This document shows positions 1-10,748 of a DNA stretch of 64,000 bases, piece by piece. Source of the stretch: Halocaridina rubra (Eukaryota; Arthropoda; Malacostraca; Decapoda; Atyidae); assembly GCA_037179515.1 (NCBI GenBank), contig JAXCGZ010004124.1, positions 12,501 through 76,500 on the forward strand, written 5' to 3'. The position numbers and the translations under genes are program-made. The notes beneath the pieces were generated by a model. That model saw only the letters and a list, made by a program, of their open reading frames with translations, was not told the DNA's origin and made no database searches. Each line of letters starts with the position of its first letter. Within the stretch, counting starts at the first letter, position 1.

Positions 1-2146
1 GTTAGGTTAAGTTAGGTTAGGTTAGGTTAGGTTAGGTTAGGTTAGGTTAAGTTAGGTTAGGTTAGGTTAGGTTAGGTTAGGTTAAGTTAGGTTAGGTTAG
101 GTTAGGTTAGGTTAGATTAAGTCAGGATAGGTTAGGTTAGGTTAGGCTAAGTTAGGTTAGGTTAGGTTAGGTTAGGTTAGGTTAAGTTAGGTTAGGTTAG
201 GTTAGGTTAAGTTAGGTTAGGTTAGGTTAGGTTAGGTTAAGTTAGGTTAGGTTAGGTTAGGTTAAGTTAAGCTAGGTTAGGTTAGGTTAGGTTAGGTTAG
301 GTTTGGTTAGGTTAAATTAGGTTAGGTTAGGTTAGGTTAGGTTAGTTTAGGTTAGGTTAGGTTAAGTTAGGTTAGGTTAGGTTAGGTTAGGTTAAGTTAG
401 GTTAGGTTAGGATAGGTTAGGTTCAGTTAACTTAGGTTAGGTTAGGTTAGGCTAGGCTAGGTTAAGTTAGGTTAGGTTAGGTTAGGTTAGGTTAGGTTAA
501 GTTAGGTTAGGTTGTTAAGTTAGGTTAGGTTAGGTTAGGTTAGGTTAAGTTAGGTTAGGTTAGGTTAAGTTAGGTTAGGTTAGGTTAGGTTAGGTTAGGT
601 TAAGTTAGGTTAGGTTAAGTTAGGTTACATTAGGTTTAGTTAGGTTAGGTTTGGTTTGGTTAGGTTAAGTTAGGTTAGGTTAGGTTAGGTTAGGTTTGGT
701 TAAGTTAGGTTAGGTTAGGTTAGGTTAGGTTAGGTTAGGTTAGGTTAAGTTAGGTTCGGTTAGGTTAGGTTAGGTTAGGTTAAGTTAGGTTAGGTTAGGT
801 TAGGTTAGGTTAGGTTAAGTTTGGTCAGGTTAAGTTAGGTTAGGTTAGGTTAGGTTAAGTTAGGTTAGGTTAGGTTAGGTTAGGTTAGGTTAGGTTAAGT
901 TAGGTTAGGTTAGGTTAGGTTAGGTTAAGTTAGGTTAGGTTAGGTTAGGTTAGGTTAGGTTAGGTCAAGTTAGGTTAGGTTTGGTTTGGTTAGGTTAGGT
1001 TAAGTTAGGTTAGGTTAGGTTAGGTTAGGTTAGGTTAGGTTCGGTTAAGTTAGGTTAGGTTAGGTTAGGTTAGGTTAAGTTAGGTTAGGTTAGGTTAGGT
1101 TAAGTTAGGTTAGGTTAAGTTAGGTTAGGTTAGGTTAGGTTAGGTTAGGTTAGGTTAAGTTATAATAGGTTAGGTTAGGTTAGGTTATGTTATGTTAGGT
1201 TAGGTTAGGTTAAGTTAAGTTAGGTTAGGTTAGGTTAGGTTAGGTTAAGTTAGGTTAGGTAAGGTTAGGTTAGGTTAGGTTTAGTTAGGTTAGGTTAGGT
1301 TAGGCTAAGTTAGGTTACATTAGGTTTAGTTAGGTTAGGTTAGGTTTGGTTAGGTTAAGTTAGGATAGGTTAGGTTAGGTTAGATTAAGTTAGGTTAGGT
1401 TAGGTTAGGCTAGGTTAAGTTTGGTTAGGTTAAGTTAGGTTAGGTTAGGTTAGATTAGGTTAGGTTAGGTTAAGTTAGGTTAGGTTAGGTTAGGTTAGGT
1501 TAGGTTAGGTTTGGTTAGATTAGGTTAGGTTAAGTTAGGTTAGGTTAGGTTAGGTTAGGTTAGGTTTGGTCAAGTTAGGTTAGGTTTGGTTAGGTTAGGT
1601 TAGGTTAGGTTAGGTTAGGTTAGGTTAGGTTAGGTTAGGTTAGGTTAGGTTAGGTTAAGTTAGGTTAGGTTAGGTTAGGTTAAGTTAGGTTAGGTTAGGT
1701 TAGGTTAGGTTAGGTTAAGCTAGGTTAGGTTAGGTTAGGTTATGTTAGGTTACATTAGGTTTAGTTAGGTTAGGTTAGGTTAGGTTAGGTTAAGTTAGGT
1801 TAGGTTAGGTTAGGTTAGGTTAAGTTAGGTTAGGTTAGGTTAGGTTAGGTTAGGTTAGGTTAAGTTAGGTTAGGTTAGGTTAGGTTAGGTTAGGTTAAGT
1901 TAGGTTAGGTTAGGTTAGGTTAGGTTAGGTTCGGTTAAGTTAGGTTAGGTTAGGCTAGGTTAGGTTAGGTTAGGTTAGGTTAAGTTAGGTTAGGTTAGGT
2001 TAGGTTAGGTTAAGTTAGGTTAGGTTAGGTTGGGTTAAGTTAGGTTAGGTTAGGTTAGGTTAAGTTAGGTTAGGTTAAGTTAAGTTAGGTTAGGTTAGGT
2101 TAGGTTAGGTTAGGTTAAGTTAGGTTAGGTTAGGTTAGGTTAGGTT
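1..2146 (+). repeat. TTAGG array, unit V1
   Basis: Head-to-tail TTAGG pentamers with single TTAAG variants, usually 5-8 units apart. Sporadic point variants (TTTGG, CTAGG, TTCGG, TTACA) act as landmarks; one, GTCAGGATAGGTTAGG near 121, recurs at about 3501, 9045 and 20197. The array starts outside the window. It is the earlier copy of a tandem duplication with the next array, offset about 3.38 kb. TTAGG is the arthropod telomere motif, but this degenerate array is not a pristine chromosome end. Confidence 0.95.
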
Positions 2147-2924
2147 AAAATCTCTTAAGATCAATAAAAATAACTAAAAATCCATGAAAATTCCTAAAAA
2201 ATCCAAAAAATCTAAAAATCCCTAAAAATCACAAAAAAAACATAGAAATTAATAAGAATATATATATAAATATACTAAAATCTCTAAAAATCACTAAAAT
2301 TCACTAAAATCCTAAGAAAATCTAAAAATCATTAAAAGTCCATAAAAATCTCTAAAAATCTCAAAAAATCCCAAGAACTCATTAAAAATCCCAATAAATC
2401 GCTAAAAATCGTTAAAAAAACATTAAAATCCATAAAAATCCCTACAAATCCCGAAAAATTCAAAAAATTCTTTAAATATCTATAAAAATCCCTAAAAATC
2501 CATAAAAATTTCCCTGAAAAATCCCTACAAATCAATAAAAATTCCTAAAATTCCCCAATAATCCATAAAAATTCATTAATAATCCATAGAAATCATTAAA
2601 AAATCCATACACATCTTTAAAAATTACTTAAAATCACTAGAAATAAATTAAAATTCGAAAAAACCATAAAAATCTCTAAGAATCATTAGATATTACCAAA
2701 AATGCATAGAAATTCCTAACAAAATCCATAAAAATCTTTAAAAATCTCTAAATATCCCCAAAATTCACTAAAAATACCTTAAAATCTCTAGAAATCCTTA
2801 AAGACCTATAAAGAAATGGTAAAAATCTCTAAAAATCGCTAAATCCAACTAATGGACTTTTAAGGATTTTTAGATTTTCTTAGGATTTCAGTGAATTTTA
2901 GTGATTTTTAGAGATTTTAGTATT
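2147..2924. repeat. A block 1, right inverted repeat truncated
   Basis: AT-rich foldback-type block. It opens with AAAATCTCTTAAGATC and a left arm of about 190 bp, then an asymmetric A-rich core of about 500 bp made of degenerate TAAAAATCC-type 10-11-mers. The right arm (T-rich, GATTTTTAGATTTTC) breaks off after about 70 bp at GATTTTAGTAT and passes straight into forward TTAGG instead of CCTAA. This is the only A block whose flanks have the same polarity, which marks a rearrangement breakpoint. A 67-codon minus-strand open frame here (2332-2535) is low-complexity and not a gene. Confidence 0.9.
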
Positions 2925-5534
2925 TTAGGTTAGGTTAGGTTAGGTTAGGTTAAGTTAGGTTAGGTTAGGTTAAGTTAGGTTAGGTTTGGTTAGGTTAGGT
3001 TAGGTTAAGTTAGGTTAGGTTAGGTTCGGTTATCTTAGGTTAGGTTAGGTTTGGTTAGGCTAGGTTAAGTTAGGTTAGGTTAGGTTAGGTTACATTAGGT
3101 TAAGTTAGGTTAGGTTAGGTTAGGTTAGGTTAAGTTAGGTTAGGTTAGGTTAGGCTATGTTAAGTTAGGTTGTTAGGCTAGGTTAGGTTAGGTTAGGTTA
3201 AGTTAGGTTAGGTTAGGTTAGGTTAGGTTAGGTTAAGTTAGGTTCGGTTAGGTTAGGTTAGGTTAGGTTAAGTTAGGTTAATTAGGTTAGGTTAGGTTAG
3301 GCTAGTTTAGGTTAAGTTAGGTTAGGTTAGGTTAGGTTAGGTTAGGTTAAGTTAGGTTAGGTTAGGTTAGGTTAGGTTTGGTTAGGTTAAGTTAGGTTAG
3401 GTTAGGTTAGGTTAGGTTAGGTTAGGTTAAGTTAGGTTAGGTTAGGTTAGGTTAGGTTAGGTTAAGTTAGGTTAGGTTAGGTTAGGTTAGGTTAGATTAA
3501 GTCAGGATAGGTTAGGTTAGGTTAGGCTAAGTTAGGTTAGGTTAGGTTAGGTTAGGTTAAGTTAGGTTAGGTTAGGTTAGGTTAAGTTAGGTTAGGTTAG
3601 GTTAGGTTAGGTTAAGTTAGGTTAGGTTAGGTTAGGTTAAGTTAAGCTAGGTTAGGTTAGGTTAGGTTAGGTTAGGTTTGGTTAGGTTAAATTAGGTTAG
3701 GTTAGGTTAGGTTAGGTTAGTTTAGGTTAGGTTAGGTTAAGTTAGGTTAGGTTAGGTTAGGTTAGGTTAAGTTAGGTTAGGTTAGGATAGGTTAGGTTCA
3801 GTTAACTTAGGTTAGGTTAGGTTAGGTTAGGCTAGGTTAAGTTAGGTTAGGTTAGGTTAGGTTAGGTTAGGTTAAGTTAGGTTAGGTTGTTAAGTTAGGT
3901 TAGGTTAGGTTAGGTTAGGTTAAGTTAGGTTAGGTTAGGTTAAGTTAGGTTAGGTTAGGTTAGGTTAGGTTAGGTTAAGTTAGGTTAGGTTAGGTTAGGT
4001 TAGGTTAGGTTAGGTTAGGTTAGGTTAGGTTAGGTTAGGTTAAGTTAGGTTAGGTTAGGTTAGGTTAGGTTAGGTTAAGTTAGGTTAGGTTAGGTTAGGT
4101 TAGGTTAGGTTAAGTTAGGTTCGGTTAGGTTAGGTTAGGTTAAGTTAGGTTAGGTTAGGTTAGGTTAGGTTAGGTTAAGTTTGGTTAGGTTAAGTTAGGT
4201 TAGGTTAGGTTAGGTTAAGTTAGGTTAGGTTAGGTTAGGTTAGGTTAGGTTAGGTTAAGTTAGGTTAGGTTAGGTTAGGTTAGGTTAAGTTAGGTTAGGT
4301 TAGGTTAGGTTAGGTTAGGTTAGGTTAAGTTAGGTTAGGTTAGGTTTGGTTAGGTTAGGTTAAGTTAGGTTAGGTTAGGTTAGGTTAGGTTAGGTTAGGT
4401 TAGGTTAAGTTAGGTTAGGTTAGGTTAGGTTAGGTTAAGTTAGGTTAGGTTAGGTTAGGTTAAGTTAGGTTAGGTTAAGTTAGGTTAGGTTAGGTTAGGT
4501 TAGGTTAGGTTAGGTTAAGTTAGGTTAGGTTAGGTTAGGTTAGGTTATGTTAGGTTAGGTTAGGTTAGGTTAGGTTAAGTTAGGTTAGGTTAGGTTAGGT
4601 TAGGTTAAGTTAGGTTAGGTTAGGTTAGGTTAGGTTAGGTTAGTTAGGTTAGGTTAGGTTAGGCTAAGTTAGGTTAGGTTAGGTTAGTTAGGTTAGGTTA
4701 GGTTTGGTTAGGTTAAGTTAGGTTAGGTTAGGTTAGGTTAGGTTAAGTTAGGTTAGGTTAGGTTAGGTTAGGTTAAGTTTGGTTAGGTTAAGTTAGGTTA
4801 GGTTAGGTTAGGTTAGGTTAGGTTAGGTTAAGTTAGGTTAGGTTAGGTTAGGTTAGGTTAGGTTAGGTTAGGTTAGGTTAGGTTAGGTTAAGTTAGGTTA
4901 GGTTAGGTTAGGTTAGGTTAGGTTTGGTTAAGTTAGGTTAGGTTTGGTTAGGTTAGGTTAGGTTAAGTTAGGTTAGGTTAGGTTAGGTTAGGTTAGGTTA
5001 GGTTAGGTTAGGTTAGGTTAGGTTAGGTTAGGTTAGGTTAGGTTAGGTTAGGTTAGGTTAGGTTAGGTTAAGTTAGGTTAGGTTAGGTTAGGTTACGTTA
5101 GGTTAAGTTAGGTTAGGTTAGGTTAGGTTAGGTTAGGTTACGTTAGGTTTAGTTAGGTTAGGTTAGGTTAGGTTAGGTTAAGTTAGGTTAGGTTAGGTTA
5201 GGTTAGGTTAAGTTAGGTTAGGTTAGGTTAGGTTAGGTTAGGTTAGGTTAAGTTAGGTTAGGTTAGGTTAGGTTAGGTTAGGTTAAGTTAGGTTAGGTTA
5301 GGTTAGGTTAGGTTAGGTTAGGTTAAGTTAGGTTAGGTTAGGTTAGGTTAGGTTAGGTTAGGTTAGGTTAGGTTAGGTTAGGTTAGGTTAGGTTAGGTTA
5401 AGTTAGGTTAGGTTAGGTTGGGTTAAGTTAGGTTAGGTTAGGTTAGGTTAAGTTAGGTTAGGTTAAGTTAAGTTAGGTTAGGTTAGGTTAGGTTAGGTTA
5501 GGTTAGGTTAGGTTAGGTTAGGTTAGGTTAGGTT
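2925..5534 (+). repeat. TTAGG array, unit V2
   Basis: TTAGG pentamers with regular TTAAG variants. From about 3381 it follows V1 landmark by landmark, for example TTAGATTAAGTCAGGATAGG at about 3493 against 113 and GTTCAGTTAACTTAGG near 3797 against 422. The first 450 bp hold landmarks (TTACATTAGGTTAAG near 3091, TTATGTTAAGTTAGGTTGTT near 3157) that also follow palindromes P1, P3 and P4. The array therefore seems once to have begun at such a palindrome. Confidence 0.95.
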
Positions 5535-6436
5535 AAAATCTCTTAAGATCAATAAAAATAACTAAAAATCCATGAAAATTCCTAAAAAATCCAAAAAATC
5601 TAAAAATCCCTAAAAATCACAAAAAAAACATAGAAATTAATAAAAATATATATATAAATATACTAAAATCTCTAAAAATCACTAAAATTCACTAAAATCC
5701 TAAGAAAATCTAAAAATCATTAAAAGTCCATAAAAATCTCTAAAAATCTCAAAAAATCCCAAGAACTCATTAAAAATCCCAATAAATCGCTAAAAATCGT
5801 TAAAAAAACATTAAAATCCATAAAAATCCCTACAAATCCCGAAAAATTCAAAAAATTCTTTAAATATCTATAAAAATCCCTAAAAATCCATAAAATTTCC
5901 CTGAAAAATCCCTACAAATCAATAAAAATTCCTAAAATTCCCCAATAATCCATAAAAATTCATTAATAATCCATAGAAATCATTAAAAAATCCATACACA
6001 TCTTTAAAAATTACTTAAAATCACTAGAAATAAATTAAAATTCGAAAAAATCCATAAAAATCTCTAAGAATCATTAGATATTACCAAAAATGCATAGAAA
6101 TTCCTAACAAAATCCATAAAAATCTTTAAAAATCTCTAAATATCCCTAAAATTCACTAAAAATACCTTAAAATCTCTAGAAATCCTTAAAGACCTATAAA
6201 GAAATGGTAAAAATCTCTAAAAATCGCTAAATCCAACTAATGGACTTTTAATGATTTTTAGATTTTCTTAGGATTTCAGTGAATTTTAGTGATTTTTAGA
6301 GATTTTAGTATATTTATATATATATTTTTATTAATTTCTAGTTTTTTTTGTGATTTTTAGGGATTTTTAGATTTTTTGGATTTTTTAGGAATTTTCATGG
6401 ATTTTTAGTTATTTTTATTGATCTTAAGAGATATTA
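5535..6436. repeat. A block 2, complete foldback-type AT-rich element
   Basis: The best intact example. The left arm (about 5535-5728) and right arm (about 6240-6436) are near-perfect inverted repeats of about 190 bp sharing CTTAAGATC, CCATGAAAATTCC and the TATATATATAAATAT segment. Between them is a core of about 510 bp whose A-tracts all lie on the plus strand. The flanks are TTAGG on the left and CCTAA on the right, so the palindrome extends into the arrays. No ORF, no transposase and no clear target-site duplication is visible. I treat it as a satellite module; a foldback or MITE-like origin is possible but unproven. Confidence 0.9.
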
Positions 6437-7932
6437 ACCTAACCTAACCTAACCTAACCTAACCTAACCTAACTTAACCTAACCTAACCTAACCTAACCT
6501 AACCTAACCTAACTTAACCTAACCTAACCTAACCTAACCTAACCTAACCTAACTTAACCTAACCTAACCTAACCTAACCAAACCTAAAATAACTTAACCT
6601 AACCTAACCTAACCTAACCTAACCTAACCTAACTTAACCTAAACAAACCTAACCTAACCTAACTTAACCTAACCTAACCTAACTTAACCTAACCTAACTT
6701 AACCTAACCTAACCTAACCTAACCTAACCTAACTTAACCTAACCAAACCTAACCTAACCTAACCTAGCCTAACCTAACCTAACCTAACCTAACCTAACCT
6801 AACCTAACCTAACCTAACCTAACCTAACCTAACCTAACTTAACCTAACCTAACCTAACCTAACCTAACTTAACCTGAACCTAACCTAACCTAACCTAACC
6901 TAACCTAACTTAACCTAACCTAACCTAACCTAACCTAACCTAACCTAACCTAACCTAACCTAACTTAACCTAACCTAACCTAACCTAACCTAACCTAACC
7001 TAACCTAACTTAACCTAACCTAACCTAACTTAACCTAACCTAACCTAACCTAACCTAACTTAACCTAACCTAACCTAACCTAACCTAACCTAACTTAACC
7101 TAACCAAACCTAACCTAACCTAACCTAACCTAACCTAACCTAACTTAACCTAACCTAACCTAACCTAACCTAACTAAACCTAACATAACCTAACTTAACC
7201 TAACCTAACTTAACCTAACCTAACTTAACCTAACCTAACTTAACCTAACCTAACCTAACTTAACCTAACCTAACCTAACTTAACCTAACCTAACCTAACT
7301 TAACCTTACTTAACCTAACCTAACCTAACTTAACCTAACCTAACCTAACCTAACTTAACTTAACCTAACCTAACCTAACCTAACCTAACCTAACTTAACT
7401 GAACCTAACCTAACCTAACCTAACCTAACCTAACTTAACCTAACCTAACCTAACCTAACCTAACCTAACCTAACCTAACTTAACCTAACCTAACCTAACC
7501 TAACCTAACCTAACCTAACCTAACTTAACCTAACCTAACCTAACCTAACCTAACCTAACTTAACCTAACCTAACCTAACCTAACCTAACTTAACCTAACC
7601 TAACCTAACCTAACCTAACTTAACCTAACCTAACCTAACCTAACCTAACCTAACTTAACCTAACCTAACCTAACCTAACCTAACCTAACCTAACCTAACT
7701 TAACCTAACCTAACCTAACCTAACCTAACCTAACCTAACCTAACTTAACCTAACCTAACCTAACCTAACCTAACTTAACCTAACCTAACCTAACCTAACC
7801 TAACCTAACTTAACCTAACCTAACTCTAACCTAACCTAACCTAACCTAACCTAACCTAACCAAACCTAACCTAACCTAACCTAACCTAACCTAACCTAAC
7901 TTAACCTAACCTAACCTAACCTAACCTAACCT
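6437..7932 (-). repeat. CCTAA array, unit V2
   Basis: TTAGG repeat on the minus strand, read here as AACCT pentamers with CTTAA variants every few units. It carries point landmarks such as AACTGAACC near 7399 and ACTAAACCTAACATAACC near 7174, the latter recurring near 17990. It ends at the palindrome junction AACTTTGTTGGG. Confidence 0.95.
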
Positions 7933-8314
7933 AACTTTGTTGGGTTGGGTTAGGTTAGGTTAGGTTAGGTTAGGTTGGGTTAGTTTGGGTTGGGTTAGGT
8001 TGGGTTAGGTTAGGTTAGGTTAGGTTAGGTTGAGTTAGGTTAGGTTGGCTTAGGTTAGGTTAGGTTAGGTTAGGTAGTTAGGTTAGCTTCACTAAAAATC
8101 CCTAGTAATCTCGAATAATCAATAAAAAATCCCTAAACTTAACCTAACCTAACCTAACCTAACTTAACCTAACCTAACCTAACCTAACCTAATCTAACTC
8201 AACCTAACCTAACCTAACCTAATGTAACCCAACCTAACCCAAGCCAACCTAACCCAACCCAACCTAACCCAACCGAACCTAACCTAACCTAACCTAACCC
8301 AACCCAACAAAGTT
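7933..8314. repeat. Palindrome P1, TTGGG arms around a 50-bp AT core
   Basis: Begins AACTTTGTTGGGTTGGG and ends CCCAACCCAACAAAGTT, an exact inverted pair. The arms are about 150-170 bp, enriched in TTGGG on the left and CCCAA on the right, with mirrored variants such as TTGGCTTGGG against CCCAAGCCAA and TTGAG against CTCAA. The spacer (8089-8137) is an AT-rich segment starting TCACTAAAAATCCCTAG. Flanks are CCTAA on the left and TTAGG on the right, so this is a tail-to-tail polarity switch. Confidence 0.92.
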
Positions 8315-10748
8315 AGGTTAGGTTAGGTTAGGTTAGGTTAGGTTAGGTTAAGTTAGGTTAGGTTAGGTTAGGTTAAGTTAGGTTAGGTTAGGTTAGGTTA
8401 GGTTAAGTTAGATTAGGTTAGGTTAGGTTAAGTTAGGTTAGGTTAGGTTAGGTTAGGTTAAGTTAGGTTAGGTTAGGTTAGGTTAGGTTAGGTTGGGTTA
8501 AGTTAGGTTAGGTTTGGTTAGGTTAGGTTAGGTTAAGTTAGGTTAGGTTAGTTTAGGTTCGGTTAACTTAGGTTAGGTTAGGTTAGGTTAGGTTAGGTTA
8601 AGTTAGGTTAGGTTAGGTTAGGTTACATTAGGTTAAGTTAGGTTAGGTTAGGTTAGGTTAAGTTAGGCTAGGTTAGGTTAGGTTATGTTAAGTTAGGTTG
8701 TTAGGTTAGGTTAGGTTAGGTTAGGTTAAGTTAGGTTAGGTTAGGTTATGCTAGGTTGGGTTAAGTTAGGTTAGGTTAGGTTAGGTTAGGTTAAGTTAGG
8801 TTAAGCTATGTTAGGTTAGGTTAGGCTAGCTTAGGTTAAGTTAGGTAAGGTTAGGTTAGGTTAGGTTAAGTTAGGTTAGGTTAGGTTAGGTTAGGTTTGG
8901 TTAGGTTAAGTTAGGTTAGGTTAGGTTAGGCTAGGTTAGGTTAGGTTAAGTTAGGTTAGGTTAGGTTAGGTTAGGTTAGGTTAAGTTAGGTTAGGTTAGG
9001 TTAGGTTAGGTTAAGTTAGGTTAGGTTACGTTAGGTTAGGTTAAGTCAGGATAGGTTAGGTTAGGTTAGGCTAAGTTAGGTTAGGTTAGGTTAGGTTAGG
9101 TTTGGTTAGGTTAAGTTAGGTTAGGTTAGGTTAGGTTAAGTTAGGTTAGGTTAGGTTAGGTTAGGTTAGGTTAGGTTAGGTTAAGTTAAGTTAGGTTAGG
9201 TTAGGTTAGGTTAGGTTAGGTTAACTTAGGTTAGGTTAGGTTTGGTTAGGTTAAGTTAGGTTAGGTTAGGTTAGGTTAGGTTAGGTTAGGTTAGGTTAGG
9301 TTAGGTTAGGTTAGGCTAGGTTAAGTTAGGTTAGGTTAGGTTAGGTTAGGTTAGGTTAAGTTAGGTTAGGTTAAGTTAAGTTAGGTTAGGTTAGGTTAGG
9401 TTAGGTTAAGTTAGGTTAGGCTAGGTTAAGTTAGGTAAGGTTAGGTTAGGTTAGGTTAGATTAGGTTAAGTTAGGTTAGGTTAAGTTAGGTAACATTAGG
9501 TTTAGTTAGGTTAGGTTAGGTTAGGTTAGGTTAAGTTAGGTTAGGTTAGGTTAGGTTAGGTTAGGTTAAGTTAGGTTAGGTTAGGTTAGGTTAGGTTAGG
9601 TTAGGTTAGGCTAGGTTAGGTTCGGTTAGGTTAGGTTAGGTTAGGTTAGGTTAAGTTAGGTTAGGTTAGGTTAGGTTAGGTTAGGTTAAGTTTGGTTAGG
9701 TTAAGTTAGGTTAGGTTAAGTTAGGTTAGGTTAGGTTAGGTTAGGTTAAGTTAGGTTAGGTTAGGTTAGGTTAGGTTAGGTTAGGTTAGGTTAGGTTAGG
9801 TTAAGTTAGGTTAGGTTAGGTTAGGTTAGGTTCCAGTTAAGTTAGGTTAGGTTAGGTTAGGTTAGGTTAAGTTAGGTTAGGTTAGGTTAGGTTAGGTTAA
9901 GTTAGGTTTGGTTAGGTTAGGTTAGGTTAAGTTAGGTTAGGTTAGGTTAGGTTAGGTTAAGTTAGGTTAGGTTAGGTTAGGTTAGGTTATGTTATGTTAG
10001 GTTAGGTTAGGTTAAGTTAAGTTAGGTTAGGTTAGGTTAGGTTAGGTTAAGTTAGGTTAGGTTAGGTTAGGTTAGGTTAGGTTAAGTTAGGTTAGGTTAG
10101 GTTAGGTTAAGTTAGGTTACATTAGGTTTAGTTAGGTTAGGTTAGGCTTGGTTAGGTTAAGTTATGTTAGGTTAGGTTAGGTTAGGTTAAGTTAGGTTAG
10201 GTTAGGTAAGGTTAGGTTAGGCTAAGTTTGGTTAGGTTAAGTTAGGTTAGGTTAGGTTAGATTAGGTTAGGTTAGGTTAAGTTAGGTTAGGTTAGGTTAG
10301 GTTAGGTTAGGTTAGGTTTGGTTAGGTTAGGTTAGGTTAAGTTAGGTTAGGTTAGGTTAGGTCAAGTTAGGTTAGGTTTGGTTAGGTTAGGTTAGGTTAA
10401 GCTTGGTTAGGTTAGGTTAGGTTAGGTTAGGTTCGGTTAAGTTAGGTTAGGTTAGGTTAGGTTAGGTTAGGTTAAGTTAGGTTAGGTTAGGTTTGGTTAG
10501 GTTAGGTTAAGTTAAGTTAGGTTAGGTTAGGTTAGGTTAGGTTAAGTTAGGTTAGGTTAGGTTAGGTTAGGTTAGGTTAAGTTAGGTTAGGTTAGGTTCG
10601 GTTAGGTTAGGTTAGGTTAAGTTAGGTTAGGTTAGGTTAGGTTAGGTTTGGTTAGGTTAAGTTAGGTTAGGTTAGGTTAGGTTAAGTTAGGTTAAGTTAG
10701 GTTAGGTTAGGTTAGGTTAGTTTAGGTTAGGTTAGGTTAGGTTAGGTT
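8315..10748 (+). repeat. TTAGG array, unit V3
   Basis: TTAGG with TTAAG interspersed. After P1 come the ordered landmarks GTTCGGTTAACTTAGG (about 8559), TTACATTAGGTTAAG (about 8623) and TTATGTTAAGTTAGGTTGTT (about 8685), the order also seen after P3 and P4. Later landmarks include TTACATTAGGTTTAG near 10127 and the GTTATGTTATGTTAGG pair near 9985. Confidence 0.95.

Noticed and set aside
1..2146. A functional chromosome end (terminal telomere)
   Set aside because: The array is degenerate, contains TTAAG and other variants throughout, and is followed by inverted arrays. True ends are expected to be homogeneous and of one polarity. An interstitial or subtelomeric position fits better.
2332..2535. 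67-codon minus-strand open frame in A block 1
   Set aside because: Phenylalanine-rich reiteration produced by the 10-11-bp AT repeat (FxxIFxDF pattern). No equally long frame is evident in the other A-block copies, and there is no domain or gene context.
6306..6335. TATATATATA segment in A arms as a promoter TATA box
   Set aside because: It is part of an AT-rich repeat arm, occurs in mirrored pairs, and has no downstream gene.
5535..6436. All inversions being foldback (hairpin) read artefacts
   Set aside because: Arms on the two sides of A2, A3, P2 and the junction-flanking arrays differ by multiple private substitutions, and copies have diverged from each other. A simple artefact would give identical arms. 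Mis-joins between real units cannot be excluded.
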